From the NCBI GenBank assembly GCA_017592775.1, contig JAGFNJ010000001.1, forward strand, positions 62,001 to 126,000: a DNA stretch of 64,000 nt, read 5' to 3'. Source of the DNA: Candidatus Accumulibacter conexus. Lineage in GTDB: Bacteria; Pseudomonadota; Gammaproteobacteria; Burkholderiales; Rhodocyclaceae. The notes under the pieces are model-generated. The model saw only the letters and a list, made by a program, of their open reading frames with translations. It searched no databases and had not been told where the DNA came from. The position numbers were made by a program, and so were the translations under genes. Below, in pieces: positions 1 through 8,071 of the stretch. Positions within the stretch are counted from its first letter, which is position 1. Each line of letters starts with the position of its first letter.

Positions 1-262
1 TGGTGCGGTCGGCATCACGCTTGCTGACGACACCCTGCTCACCGCCGGGCCGAACAGCACGCTCTTGATCAACGACTTCCGCTTTGATCCGACGACGCGC
101 GAAGGCGGCATGTTGACCACCCTGCTCAAGGGTACGCTGAGCGTCGTGACTGGCCTGCTTGCCAGGCAGACTCCCGAGAACGTGCGCTTCACGACACCGA
201 ACGTCGTGCTCGGCATCAGGGGCACCGAGTTCATCATCGAAGCCCGTGGGGCAGACGAATGA
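1..262 (+). CDS. FecR-domain protein, C-terminal part (5' end outside window)
   Basis: The frame is open from the window edge to the TGA at 260-262, so only about 86 C-terminal residues are visible. They read as the end of a FecR-type beta-rich domain: short strand-turn units such as TLLTAGPNSTLLI, then LLKGTLSVVTGLLA and the conserved end VVLGIRGTEFII. In FecR-domain proteins of this kind the domain is usually secreted or periplasmic and often sits next to CHASE2 cyclases and OmpA-like proteins, as here. The stop overlaps the next start (ATGA), indicating translational coupling. The N-terminus, including any signal peptide or LysM part, cannot be judged. The fold assignment is good; the specific role is unknown. 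Confidence 0.8.
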   Translation, partial: GAVGITLADDTLLTAGPNSTLLINDFRFDPTTREGGMLTTLLKGTLSVVTGLLARQTPENVRFTTPNVVLGIRGTEFIIEARGADE

Positions 263-849
263 ATCGTGCCTGGATCGTCCCCTGCATCTTCTGGCTGGCG
301 CTCGCTGCCTGTTCGCGGGTGACCGACCACGTCCTGCTGCTGCCCGGGCCGGACGGTCGCGTCGGCGCGCTTTCGGTGACGGCTGCCAGCGGCGAGATTC
401 TGCTCGCCGAGCCCTACAGTGGCGTCGATGTTCGCGGCGGTACGCCGAGCAGGCTCACCAGTAGTCCACGCATGGTGCGGGAGTCCTATGGCCGGCTGCT
501 CGACATGCAACCGGCGCGCCCGCGCATCTACGTCATTCATTTCGAGACCGGAACCTCCGCCTTGACGCCCGAGTCGCGCAGCAAGTTGCCGATCATTCGC
601 GACGAACTCGCCACCCTGCCGGCGGCCGAGGCGATCGTCATCGGCCATACCGACCGGGTGGGCAGTTCCGCGTTCAACGACCGGCTGTCGCTGCGCCGCG
701 CCGAGGCGGGGCGTGAACAACTGATCGGGGCCGGCGTTGCGCCGGATGCGATCAGCGTCGTCGGTCGCGGCGAGCGCGAACCGGTGGTTTTCACCGAGGA
801 CGGTGTCGCCGAGCCGCGCAATCGCCGTGTCGAGATCAAGCTTCGCTGA
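259..849 (+). CDS. OmpA-family peptidoglycan-binding lipoprotein
   Basis: This 196-residue protein has a short signal peptide ending in a lipobox (LALAAC, Cys18), so it should be a lipoprotein. The C-terminal half, about residues 88-196, is an OmpA/Pal-type domain: it opens with IHFETGTSALT, has the GHTDRVGS motif with the peptidoglycan-contacting Asp, and ends with RNRRVEIKL. It probably links an outer-membrane or periplasmic complex to the cell wall. It overlaps the FecR-domain gene by 4 bp and is followed, with overlap, by a CHASE2 cyclase. The three look like one transcription unit for an envelope sensory module. No close named homologue is recognised. Confidence 0.85.
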   Translation: MNRAWIVPCIFWLALAACSRVTDHVLLLPGPDGRVGALSVTAASGEILLAEPYSGVDVRGGTPSRLTSSPRMVRESYGRLLDMQPARPRIYVIHFETGTSALTPESRSKLPIIRDELATLPAAEAIVIGHTDRVGSSAFNDRLSLRRAEAGREQLIGAGVAPDAISVVGRGEREPVVFTEDGVAEPRNRRVEIKLR

Positions 850-2878
850 CTTCGCTGCGACAGTCGGACGGGGCCTGTCACCTGCCGGCTGGCGCGGCCT
901 GCTTGGGCTGCTGCTGCTCGGCGTGCTCCTGGCGCACAGTCTGCGCTGCTTCGAGATCGGCGCCCTGCACCGACTCGACGCCGCGCTGTATGATGCCCGC
1001 GTGCGCTGGTTCGCGCAGGCGCCGATCGACACCAGCATCGTCATCGTCGATATCGATGAGCGCTCGCTTGCAGAACTCGGACGCTGGCCATGGAGCCGTG
1101 CCCGGTTGGCCGATCTGGTCGAGCGGATCTTTTCCGACTACGGCGCGCTGCTGCTCGGCCTCGACGTCATCCTCGCGGAGGCCGACGAAAGCTCCGGTTT
1201 GCCGGTGTTGGAGGCGCTGGCACGCGGGCCCCTGCGGCAGAACGCAGCCTTTCGCTCGGCCGTCGAAGACCTGCGGCCGGCGCTCGACAACGACGGGCGG
1301 CTCGCCGAAGTCCTGCGCCGACATCCGGTGGTGCTCGGTTTTCACCTGTCGACCGGTGCGGTTGCGACGACGAGCGGCGCCCTGCCACCCGCGCTGCCGA
1401 TCGGCGCTGCCGAACTCGCGCAGGCAACGGGTCTGACCGACTGGCCGGGCTACGGTGCCAACCTGCCGTTGCTGCAGCAGGCGGCCGCGGGCGGCGGCTT
1501 CCTCGGTGCACCGGTCGATCCGGATGGCGTCGTCCGCCGCGGCTGGTTGCTGGCGCGGCATGTGGGGCAGGTTCACGGTGCACTGCCGCTAGTCATGGCG
1601 CAACTGCTCCTTGGTGGTCCGGCGCTGCGGCTGCACTTCGCCGAACGGCTTTCCTGGCAGTCCACTTCGCCGTCGCTGGTCGCCATCGAGCTGTCGAGCA
1701 CGCGCGGTTCGCGACTCATCGAGGTCGATCGACAGGGGGCGGTGCTGCTGCCTTTTCGCCGGGTGGCGGGTGGATTTCGCTATCATTCGGCGGCCGATGT
1801 CGCCGCCGCCAGGCTGCCCGCCGACGCTCTGCGCGGGCGGATCGTTCTCCTGGGCAGCAGTGCTGCAGGCCTGCTCGATCAGCGGGTGACGCCGGTCAAC
1901 GAGGCTCTGCCGGGAGTCGAGGTGCATGCCAACCTGCTCGCCGGGCTGCTGGCGGGCAAGCTGCCGCATGCGCCACCGTGGGCGACGCTTCTCGAAGCGG
2001 CAGTGCTGTCACTTCTCGCCCTGATCCTGCTGCCGCTGTTGCCTCGACTGTCACCACAGGCGGCGGTCGGTTTGACGCTCCTGCTCTTTCTCCTGCTGAC
2101 CGTCCTCATCCTGCTGGCCTGGGCGACGGCGGGCCTGGTCCTGCCGGCTGCCGCCAGCCTCTGTCTGCTGACGCTGCTGCTGGCGCTGCATCTCTATTTC
2201 GGCTCGTTCGTCGAGTCGCGCGCGCGCCGCCGGCTGGCGGCGCTTTTTGGCCAGTACGTTCCTCCCGAGCTGGTTGATGAAATGAGCCGCGATCCGGAGC
2301 GCTACGACATGCGCGGCCGCAACGCCGAGTTGACGGTGCTCTTCGCAGATATCCGCGGCTTCACGACGATCGCCGAACAGATGCCGGCTGCCGAGCTGGC
2401 AGCGATGATGAACGACTACCTGTCGGCGATGACCGACGTCATCCGCGCGCACCGGGGGACTCTGGACAAGTACGTCGGCGACGCCATCGTCGCCTTCTGG
2501 GGCGCACCGGTCGCCGACCCGCTGCACGCGCGGCACGCGGTTGCCGCTGCGCTGGCGATGCAGGCTGCACTGCCAGCCCTCAATCAGCTCCTGGCAGTGC
2601 GCGGCTGGCCACCCCTGCGCATCGGCATCGGCATCAACAGCGGCACGATGGTTGTCGGCGACATGGGCTCACGCCACCGACGCGCCTACACGGTGCTCGG
2701 CGACGCCGTCAATCTGGCGGCGCGCCTGCAGGGACTGTCGACGCACTATGATGCAGGGGTGATCGTCGGTGAGGCGACGCGGCAGGAACTGGGCGACTGG
2801 CCGTGCCGCGAACTGGACCGCGTGGCGGTGCGTGGCCGTGCGGCGCAGGTGACCATCCACGAACCGCTGGCCGGCTGA
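827..2878 (+). CDS. CHASE2-domain adenylate/guanylate cyclase
   Basis: This is a membrane-bound class III nucleotide cyclase that should make cAMP or cGMP from ATP or GTP. From a GTG at 827 it is 683 residues. It has one N-terminal membrane segment, an extracytoplasmic CHASE2 domain (about residues 40-370, with IVIVDIDERSLAELGRWPW), three membrane segments (about 385-465), and a catalytic domain from about residue 495. The cyclase shows a metal-binding Asp in TVLFADIRGF, then DKYVGDAIVAFWG and GIGINSGTMVVGDMG. The frame stays open further upstream to an ATG at 737, but that would overlap the lipoprotein gene by over 100 bp. The GTG at 827 is preferred, although its ribosome site is weak. Whether the product is cAMP or cGMP cannot be read here. 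Confidence 0.85.
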   Translation: MSRSSFADFAATVGRGLSPAGWRGLLGLLLLGVLLAHSLRCFEIGALHRLDAALYDARVRWFAQAPIDTSIVIVDIDERSLAELGRWPWSRARLADLVERIFSDYGALLLGLDVILAEADESSGLPVLEALARGPLRQNAAFRSAVEDLRPALDNDGRLAEVLRRHPVVLGFHLSTGAVATTSGALPPALPIGAAELAQATGLTDWPGYGANLPLLQQAAAGGGFLGAPVDPDGVVRRGWLLARHVGQVHGALPLVMAQLLLGGPALRLHFAERLSWQSTSPSLVAIELSSTRGSRLIEVDRQGAVLLPFRRVAGGFRYHSAADVAAARLPADALRGRIVLLGSSAAGLLDQRVTPVNEALPGVEVHANLLAGLLAGKLPHAPPWATLLEAAVLSLLALILLPLLPRLSPQAAVGLTLLLFLLLTVLILLAWATAGLVLPAAASLCLLTLLLALHLYFGSFVESRARRRLAALFGQYVPPELVDEMSRDPERYDMRGRNAELTVLFADIRGFTTIAEQMPAAELAAMMNDYLSAMTDVIRAHRGTLDKYVGDAIVAFWGAPVADPLHARHAVAAALAMQAALPALNQLLAVRGWPPLRIGIGINSGTMVVGDMGSRHRRAYTVLGDAVNLAARLQGLSTHYDAGVIVGEATRQELGDWPCRELDRVAVRGRAAQVTIHEPLAG

Positions 2879-2977
2879 TCGCCTGGAGGTGGTGCGGACA
2901 CCGCCGCGTGCGACGCGCGACGGGGCTGTCGACAGGTTGCGAGTGCGGAAGCGATTGCACTGGCCGGGCGAAGACGC

Positions 2978-3004
2978 TAAAGGTGCGGTGTTTTCTGCCG
3001 TTTC
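2978..3004 (+). promoter_or_regulatory. Sigma-28 (FliA) type promoter before the MCP and che genes
   Basis: The -35 element TAAAGGTG and the -10 element GCCGTTTC are separated by exactly 11 bases, the spacing of the FliA consensus TAAAGTTT-N11-GCCGATAA. The -35 keeps the TAAAG core and the -10 keeps GCCG. It lies about 48 bp before the MCP start in an otherwise empty 173-bp gap. The -10 is imperfect (5 of 8). Confidence 0.6.
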
Positions 3005-3051
3005 ACTGATGATGAAGAGCGCTGAAGCGACGACAAGCTAAGGAGACGACG

Positions 3052-4749
3052 ATGCTGGGACTGGCGTGGAGAATCCGTTCTGCGATGCTGTTACTGGTGT
3101 CGCTCACTGCCGCAGGTGGCTGGCTGGGTCATTCGATCCTTGGCGGCGGCATGCCGGGCTGGCTGACGGCAGCAGGACTCGTGCTGCTCGCCGCCGCCGC
3201 CATCGCCGTCCTGCTCGAGCGGGATCTGCTGGGTCGCCTGCAGGGACTGCGCGCGGTGATCGCCGGAACCTATGCTGACGGCGACCTGACGCGGCGTGCG
3301 GTCGCCACCGGAGGTGATGAACTGGCGCTGGTCGCCGCCGACTACAACCGCCTGATGGAGAGTTTTGCCACCATCGTCGGCAAGCTGTTGTTCAACTCGA
3401 TCGAAGTCGGCAATGCTTCGCGACAGCTGATCGGTGATGCACGGCGGGTGGCTGCCGGATCGAACGAGCAGCGGGATGCCGCCCTGGCGACCGCTGGCGA
3501 GATGGCCAATCTGACACTGCAGATGAACGAAGTCGGCGAGAAGGCGAGTGAAACCGCGGGCATCGCCGAGCGATCGAACAGTCTGTCGAGCGAGGGCATG
3601 TCGATTGCCCGCAAGGCGTCGGCAGAGATGGAGCAGATCGCGGCCTCGGTGAGCCAGTCCGCGGCCGTTGTCGGCGCGCTCGGAGAACGCTCGCGAGCCA
3701 TCAGCGGGATCGTCCAGACGATTCGCGAGATCGCCGATCAGACCAATCTGCTGGCCCTCAACGCAGCCATCGAGGCAGCGCGGGCGGGCGAACACGGGCG
3801 CGGATTCGCCGTCGTTGCCGACGAGGTGCGCAAGCTTGCGGAACGGACATCGCAGGCGACCGGTGAGATCAGCCAGGTGATCACTGCCATTCAGGGCGAG
3901 ACGCAGTCGGCAATTGCCAGCATCGAGTCCGGTAGTGGGCAGGCGCGCAAGGGTGCCGAACTCGCCCGGCAGGCTGCGCAGGCGCTCGACGGCATCAACA
4001 GCGGCGCGCGACAGACTCTCGACAAGGTCGAGGCGATTGCCGCTGCGCTCGGCCAGCAGACGCGCACCGGCGACAGCATCGCCGAGCATGTGCGCAACAT
4101 CAGGCAGATGGCCGAGGCGAACAGTACGGTCACCGAGCAGACCTTGCTGGCGGTCGACCACGTCGAGTGCCTGGCCGAAAATCTCAAGGAAGTGGGCAAT
4201 GTCTTCAGGCTCGGGGCCGCTGGCGAGCAGGCTGTAGCCGCCCACAGCCGCATGCCCGACATCGTCACCGAGGCGGCACGGGCCGTCGGCGCGCTGCTCG
4301 ACGGCGCCGTCGACGCCGGCAGGATCGGCCTTGACGATCTGTTCGACGACCGCTACCAGCCGATTGCCAATACGCGGCCGCAGAAGTACCGGACGCGCTT
4401 CGACGAGTTCACCGATCAGGCCGTGGCGCCGCTGCAGGAGCAACTGCTGGCGCAGCAGCAAGGCCTGGTGTACGCGATCTGCATCGACCGCAACGGCTAT
4501 GTGCCGACCCACAACCGGGCCTTCTCGCATCCCTTGAGCGGTGACGAGAAGCTTGATTTCGTCCGCAGCCGTACCAAACGCATCTTCGATGACCCGGTTG
4601 GCAGGCGCTCCGGTGGTCACGAGCATTCGTTCCTGCTGCAGACCTATCGCCGCGACACGGGCGAGCTGATGCACGACATCTCGGCTCCGATCTACGTCAA
4701 GGGCCGCCACTGGGGTGGCTTCCGGATCGGCTACCGGACCGAGGTGTAG
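3052..4749 (+). CDS. Methyl-accepting chemotaxis protein with C-terminal sensor domain
   Basis: This 565-residue receptor feeds the chemotaxis kinase. Two closely spaced membrane segments (about residues 10-30 and 35-55) leave almost no periplasmic domain. A HAMP region follows (about 55-105), then the long signalling coiled coil whose tip carries [19 protein letters not shown] and [18 protein letters not shown]. After the coiled coil, about residues 440-565 form a separate globular domain with [13 protein letters not shown] and HWGGFRIGY, resembling the C-terminal half of a Cache-like module. Sensing is therefore probably cytoplasmic. A good ribosome site (AAGGAG) precedes the ATG, and the gene heads the che cluster. 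Confidence 0.9.
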   Translation: MLGLAWRIRSAMLLLVSLTAAGGWLGHSILGGGMPGWLTAAGLVLLAAAAIAVLLERDLLGRLQGLRAVIAGTYADGDLTRRAVATGGDELALVAADYNRLMESFATIVGKLLFNSIEVGNASRQLIGDARRVAAGSNEQRDAALATAGEMANLTLQMNEVGEKASETAGIAERSNSLSSEGMSIARKASAEMEQIAASVSQSAAVVGALGERSRAISGIVQTIREIADQTNLLALNAAIEAARAGEHGRGFAVVADEVRKLAERTSQATGEISQVITAIQGETQSAIASIESGSGQARKGAELARQAAQALDGINSGARQTLDKVEAIAAALGQQTRTGDSIAEHVRNIRQMAEANSTVTEQTLLAVDHVECLAENLKEVGNVFRLGAAGEQAVAAHSRMPDIVTEAARAVGALLDGAVDAGRIGLDDLFDDRYQPIANTRPQKYRTRFDEFTDQAVAPLQEQLLAQQQGLVYAICIDRNGYVPTHNRAFSHPLSGDEKLDFVRSRTKRIFDDPVGRRSGGHEHSFLLQTYRRDTGELMHDISAPIYVKGRHWGGFRIGYRTEV

Positions 4750-4858
4750 AGCTGGAAAGGCGCACTCCCGGCAGGCCAGGCCATCTTGGCGTGCGGATGA
4801 CGATTCGATTAAGATGTCGGCGACTCGATCGGCGCTGGCTCCTGCAAGAGGAAGATAT

Positions 4859-5830
4859 ATGTCGGATTTGTTGAAGAACATCGATGCCCGGACCAAGTTG
4901 GCCGGCACCAACAAGCTGGAGATCCTGCTCTTCTCGCTCGGCACCGATGCGCGCACCGGTCGCCGCGAGACCTTCGGCATCAATGTCTTCAAGGTGCGTG
5001 AAGTGATGCGCACGCCGCCGATCACGGCGGCTCCCGAGATGCCGCCCTCGGTCGAGGGGATGGTCAGTCTGCGCGGCGCGCTGGTGCCGGTCGTCGACCT
5101 CGCGCGCTATGCCGGGGTCGATACGCAGACGCCCCGCTCGATCATGATCATCACCGAGTATGCCGGCCACACCCAGGGTTTCCTGGTCGAGGGAGTGGAT
5201 ACCATCCTGCGCCTCGATTGGGGGCAGATGCGGGTGCCGCCGGCCATGCTGCTGGCCGAACTCGGTGGTCTGGTGACTGCCGTGACGGAACTGGCGGACG
5301 GTCGCCTGGTGATGATGATGGATGTCGAGAAGATCCTCTCGGAAACCACCAACTACGACGACGAGATCGTCTACCGCAACATCAAGCCGCTGGACAATCC
5401 GCGTCTGACGGTCTTTTTCGCCGACGACTCGTCGGTCGCACGCAAGCAGATCGAGCGTACACTGGGGGCGATGGGTGTGAAGTACGTTGCCGCGATCAAT
5501 GGTCTTGATGCCTGGCTGGAACTGGAGAAGATGGCTGCTTACGCCCAGGCGTCCGGTCAGGCAGTCGGCGACCTGATCAGTCTCGTCCTGACCGATATCG
5601 AAATGCCGGAGATGGATGGCTACATCCTGACGAAAAAGATCAAGTCCGACCCGCGTTTCATTGGCGTGCCGGTGATCATGCACTCGTCGCTGTCGGGAAT
5701 GTCGAACCAGCAGCTCGGCAAGTCCGTTGGCGTTGACGAGTATGTGCCCAAGTTTGAACCGCAGCGGCTCTCGGAGACGCTGACGCGCAGGCTGCAAGGC
5801 GGTGGCGTGCCGGCGCTGCCGTCCCGCTGA
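4859..5830 (+). CDS. cheV: CheV chemotaxis coupling protein (first copy)
   Basis: CheV is a hybrid adaptor linking receptors to CheA, with a receiver domain that tunes coupling. The 323 residues comprise a CheW-like domain (about 20-170, [25 protein letters not shown]) and a receiver domain (about 190-315). The receiver has the acidic pair in FFADDSSVAR, the phospho-acceptor Asp in [12 protein letters not shown] and the Lys in YVPKFEP. The frame is open from 4715, but the ATG at 4859 has a fitting ribosome site (AGAGGA) and gives the family start. A seven-residue stretch (DARTGRR) inside the first CheW strand region is absent from the next copy. Confidence 0.93.
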   Translation: MSDLLKNIDARTKLAGTNKLEILLFSLGTDARTGRRETFGINVFKVREVMRTPPITAAPEMPPSVEGMVSLRGALVPVVDLARYAGVDTQTPRSIMIITEYAGHTQGFLVEGVDTILRLDWGQMRVPPAMLLAELGGLVTAVTELADGRLVMMMDVEKILSETTNYDDEIVYRNIKPLDNPRLTVFFADDSSVARKQIERTLGAMGVKYVAAINGLDAWLELEKMAAYAQASGQAVGDLISLVLTDIEMPEMDGYILTKKIKSDPRFIGVPVIMHSSLSGMSNQQLGKSVGVDEYVPKFEPQRLSETLTRRLQGGGVPALPSR

Positions 5831-5856
5831 GCGTGCGACCTCACTGGAGCGATAGG

Positions 5857-6795
5857 ATGGATTTGGCTGAACGGAAGAACCTGCTCGACGGCGTCGATGC
5901 GCGAACCCGGCTCGCAGGGTCGAACAAGATGGAGATCCTGCTCTTCTCGCTGGGGACGCGCGAGACCTTCGGCATCAACGTCTTCAAGGTGCGGGAAGTT
6001 GGCCGGACGCCACCGATCACCAGAACACCGAACATGCCGCGTGGCGTCGAAGGGCTGATTTCCCTGCGCGGCAACGTCATTCCGGTGCTCTCGCTGATTT
6101 CCTTTCTCGAGCACCGGGAGCATCAGGACGAGTACGGCAAGACCATGATGGTGGCCGAGTATTCCAAGCGGACCCTCGGATTTCTCGTGCATGAAGTGGA
6201 CCGGATCATCCGCGTCGATTGGGAGAAGGTCAGGGCCCCGGAGAACCTCCTGTCGACCAATCAGGGGCTGATCACCGCCGTCACCGAACTGGACGATGGC
6301 AAGCTGGTATCGATTCTCGACGTCGAACAGATTCTGGCCAACGCCTTCGGCGAGGCGATCATCGTTGATATTCCGCCAGCCAATGTCGATCAGGATGTCA
6401 GCATCTTCTTCGTTGACGACTCGGTAGTTGCCCGGCGCAAGATCACCGAGGTGCTGGACAAGCTCGGTGTCAGGCACAAGCACGCCACCAATGGCGCCGA
6501 AGCGTGGAGCCGCCTGCAAGCCATCGCGGCGCACGCCGACCAGAGTGGCAGCGCGCTGCGCGACGAAATCCGCCTGATCCTGGTCGACGCCGAGATGCCG
6601 GAGATGGATGGCTACGTTCTCACCAGAAACATCAAGGGAGACGCCCGCTTCACGGGCATTCCGGTGGTCATGCACTCGTCGCTTTCGTCACAGGCCAACC
6701 ACGCGATGGGCAAGGCGGTGGGCGTCGATGCCTACGTTGCCAAGTTTGACGCAGAGGTTCTGGCCGATACCCTGCGTCCCTTGCTCGAGCGCTGA
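5857..6795 (+). CDS. cheV: CheV chemotaxis coupling protein (second copy)
   Basis: This is a second CheW-receiver fusion of 312 residues placed directly behind the first. It shares long blocks with it ([40 protein letters not shown]), so the pair arose by tandem duplication. The receiver retains the acidic pair ([10 protein letters not shown]), the Asp in [12 protein letters not shown] and the Lys in YVAKFD, so both copies look phosphorylatable. The start is set at the ATG 5857, which has a GGAG seven bases upstream; the in-frame GTG at 5833 lacks a site. No separate cheW occurs in the window, so the CheV pair may supply part of the coupling here. Confidence 0.92.
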   Translation: MDLAERKNLLDGVDARTRLAGSNKMEILLFSLGTRETFGINVFKVREVGRTPPITRTPNMPRGVEGLISLRGNVIPVLSLISFLEHREHQDEYGKTMMVAEYSKRTLGFLVHEVDRIIRVDWEKVRAPENLLSTNQGLITAVTELDDGKLVSILDVEQILANAFGEAIIVDIPPANVDQDVSIFFVDDSVVARRKITEVLDKLGVRHKHATNGAEAWSRLQAIAAHADQSGSALRDEIRLILVDAEMPEMDGYVLTRNIKGDARFTGIPVVMHSSLSSQANHAMGKAVGVDAYVAKFDAEVLADTLRPLLER

Positions 6796-6815
6796 GCGAA
6801 CAATCGGAGTCAATG

Positions 6816-7205
6816 ATGGCTGATCCCAAGATGAGGATTCTCGTGGTGGACGATTTCTCGACGATGCGGCGCATCGTCAGGAATCTGCTGAAGGAACTCG
6901 GTTTCGCCAACGTCGACGAGGCCGAGGATGGCGCGGTGGCTCTGCAGAAGCTCAACCATGGCGGCTTCGAGTTCGTCGTCACCGACTGGAACATGCCGAA
7001 CATGGATGGCCTGCAGCTCCTGCAGGCGATCCGCGCTTCGGCGACGCTGAAGCACCTGCCGGTGCTGATGATCACCGCCGAGGCGAAGAAGGAGAACATC
7101 ATTGCCGCCGCGCAGGCGGGGGCCAGCGGTTACATCGTCAAGCCTTTCACGGCGGCGACGCTGGCCGAAAAGCTGCAGAAGATCTTCGACAGGATGGGGG
7201 GCTGA
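6816..7205 (+). CDS. cheY: Chemotaxis response regulator CheY
   Basis: This is a single-domain receiver of 129 residues, the length of enteric CheY. Phospho-CheY binds FliM at the flagellar switch and changes motor rotation. All key residues are visible: the acidic pair in [12 protein letters not shown], the phospho-acceptor Asp in [12 protein letters not shown], the switch Thr in MITAEA, the Lys in YIVKPF and the Tyr just before it. Two ATGs stand in tandem (6813 and 6816). The second is better spaced from the GGAG at 6806-6809. The gene lies between cheV and cheZ, as expected of a che operon. Confidence 0.96.
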   Translation: MADPKMRILVVDDFSTMRRIVRNLLKELGFANVDEAEDGAVALQKLNHGGFEFVVTDWNMPNMDGLQLLQAIRASATLKHLPVLMITAEAKKENIIAAAQAGASGYIVKPFTAATLAEKLQKIFDRMGG

Positions 7206-7206
7206 C

Positions 7207-8061
7207 ATGAGCGAAGGCGATACCTCCGGCGATTCACGGGAACTTGAGGCGCTGTTCGACAGCATCGCTTCGGGAATCGCGATCGCCAGCACGGCCGTAC
7301 CATCCGCCACGCCCAAGCCAGCACCATCGCTGCTGCAGCAGTTGCGCGAAGGCGACGGAGCCGACGACAGTGACGAGTTGCAGGCGCTTTTCGACTCCGT
7401 GCGGGCACAGGCGACCACGGCTGCACCGGAGGCAGCGGCTGCGGACTGGCAGGGACAGGATCGGGTGTTCAAGCGGGTCGGCCAGATGGCCCGCCAGTTG
7501 CACGACACGCTGGGCCAACTGGGTTACAGCGAATTGCTCGAGAGCACCGTCAGCGCCATTCCGGATGCCAGAGAGCGCCTCAACTACGTTGCCAACCTGA
7601 CCGAGCAGGCCGCCTGCCGGGTACTCAACGCGACCGATATCGCCAACCCGCTGCAGGAGCAACTGGAGGTGTCAGCGGCGCGACTGGCGACCCGGTGGGA
7701 TGCGTTGTTTGCCAACCAGATGGCGGTCGACGATTTCAGGCTGCTGGCCGAGGAGACCCGCTCGTTCCTCAAGCAGGGCTTGCCGGCGAAGACCGAGGCA
7801 ACCAAGGCGCAGCTGCTGGAGATCATGATGGCCCAGGACTTCCAGGATCTCACCGGCCAGGTGATCAAGAAGATCATTCAGGTGGCCCACGAACTGGAGA
7901 CGCAACTGATGGAAGTGCTGATCGAGACCCTGCCCGGTGAGCGGCGTACCGAGTCGGTCAACAGCCTCCTCAATGGGCCCGTGATCAACCCCGACGGCCG
8001 CGCCGACGTCGTCGCCTCACAGCAGCAGGTTGACGAGCTGCTCGGCAGCCTGGGATTCTAG
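7207..8061 (+). CDS. cheZ: CheY-P phosphatase CheZ
   Basis: CheZ speeds dephosphorylation of CheY-P and ends the turn signal. The 284 residues carry the family signature MAQDFQDLTGQVIKK, in which Asp214 and Gln218 match the catalytic pair of the enteric enzyme, and the CheY-tethering C-terminal peptide QVDELLGSLGF. The N-terminal 80 residues are low-complexity but contain two near-identical short motifs, DSRELEALFDSI and DSDELQALFDSV. The protein is longer than enteric CheZ (214 residues) because of this extension. The ATG at 7207 lies just past the cheY stop; the frame is open further up, but only inside cheY. Confidence 0.94.
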   Translation: MSEGDTSGDSRELEALFDSIASGIAIASTAVPSATPKPAPSLLQQLREGDGADDSDELQALFDSVRAQATTAAPEAAAADWQGQDRVFKRVGQMARQLHDTLGQLGYSELLESTVSAIPDARERLNYVANLTEQAACRVLNATDIANPLQEQLEVSAARLATRWDALFANQMAVDDFRLLAEETRSFLKQGLPAKTEATKAQLLEIMMAQDFQDLTGQVIKKIIQVAHELETQLMEVLIETLPGERRTESVNSLLNGPVINPDGRADVVASQQQVDELLGSLGF

Positions 8062-8071
8062 GAGGTTCGCG

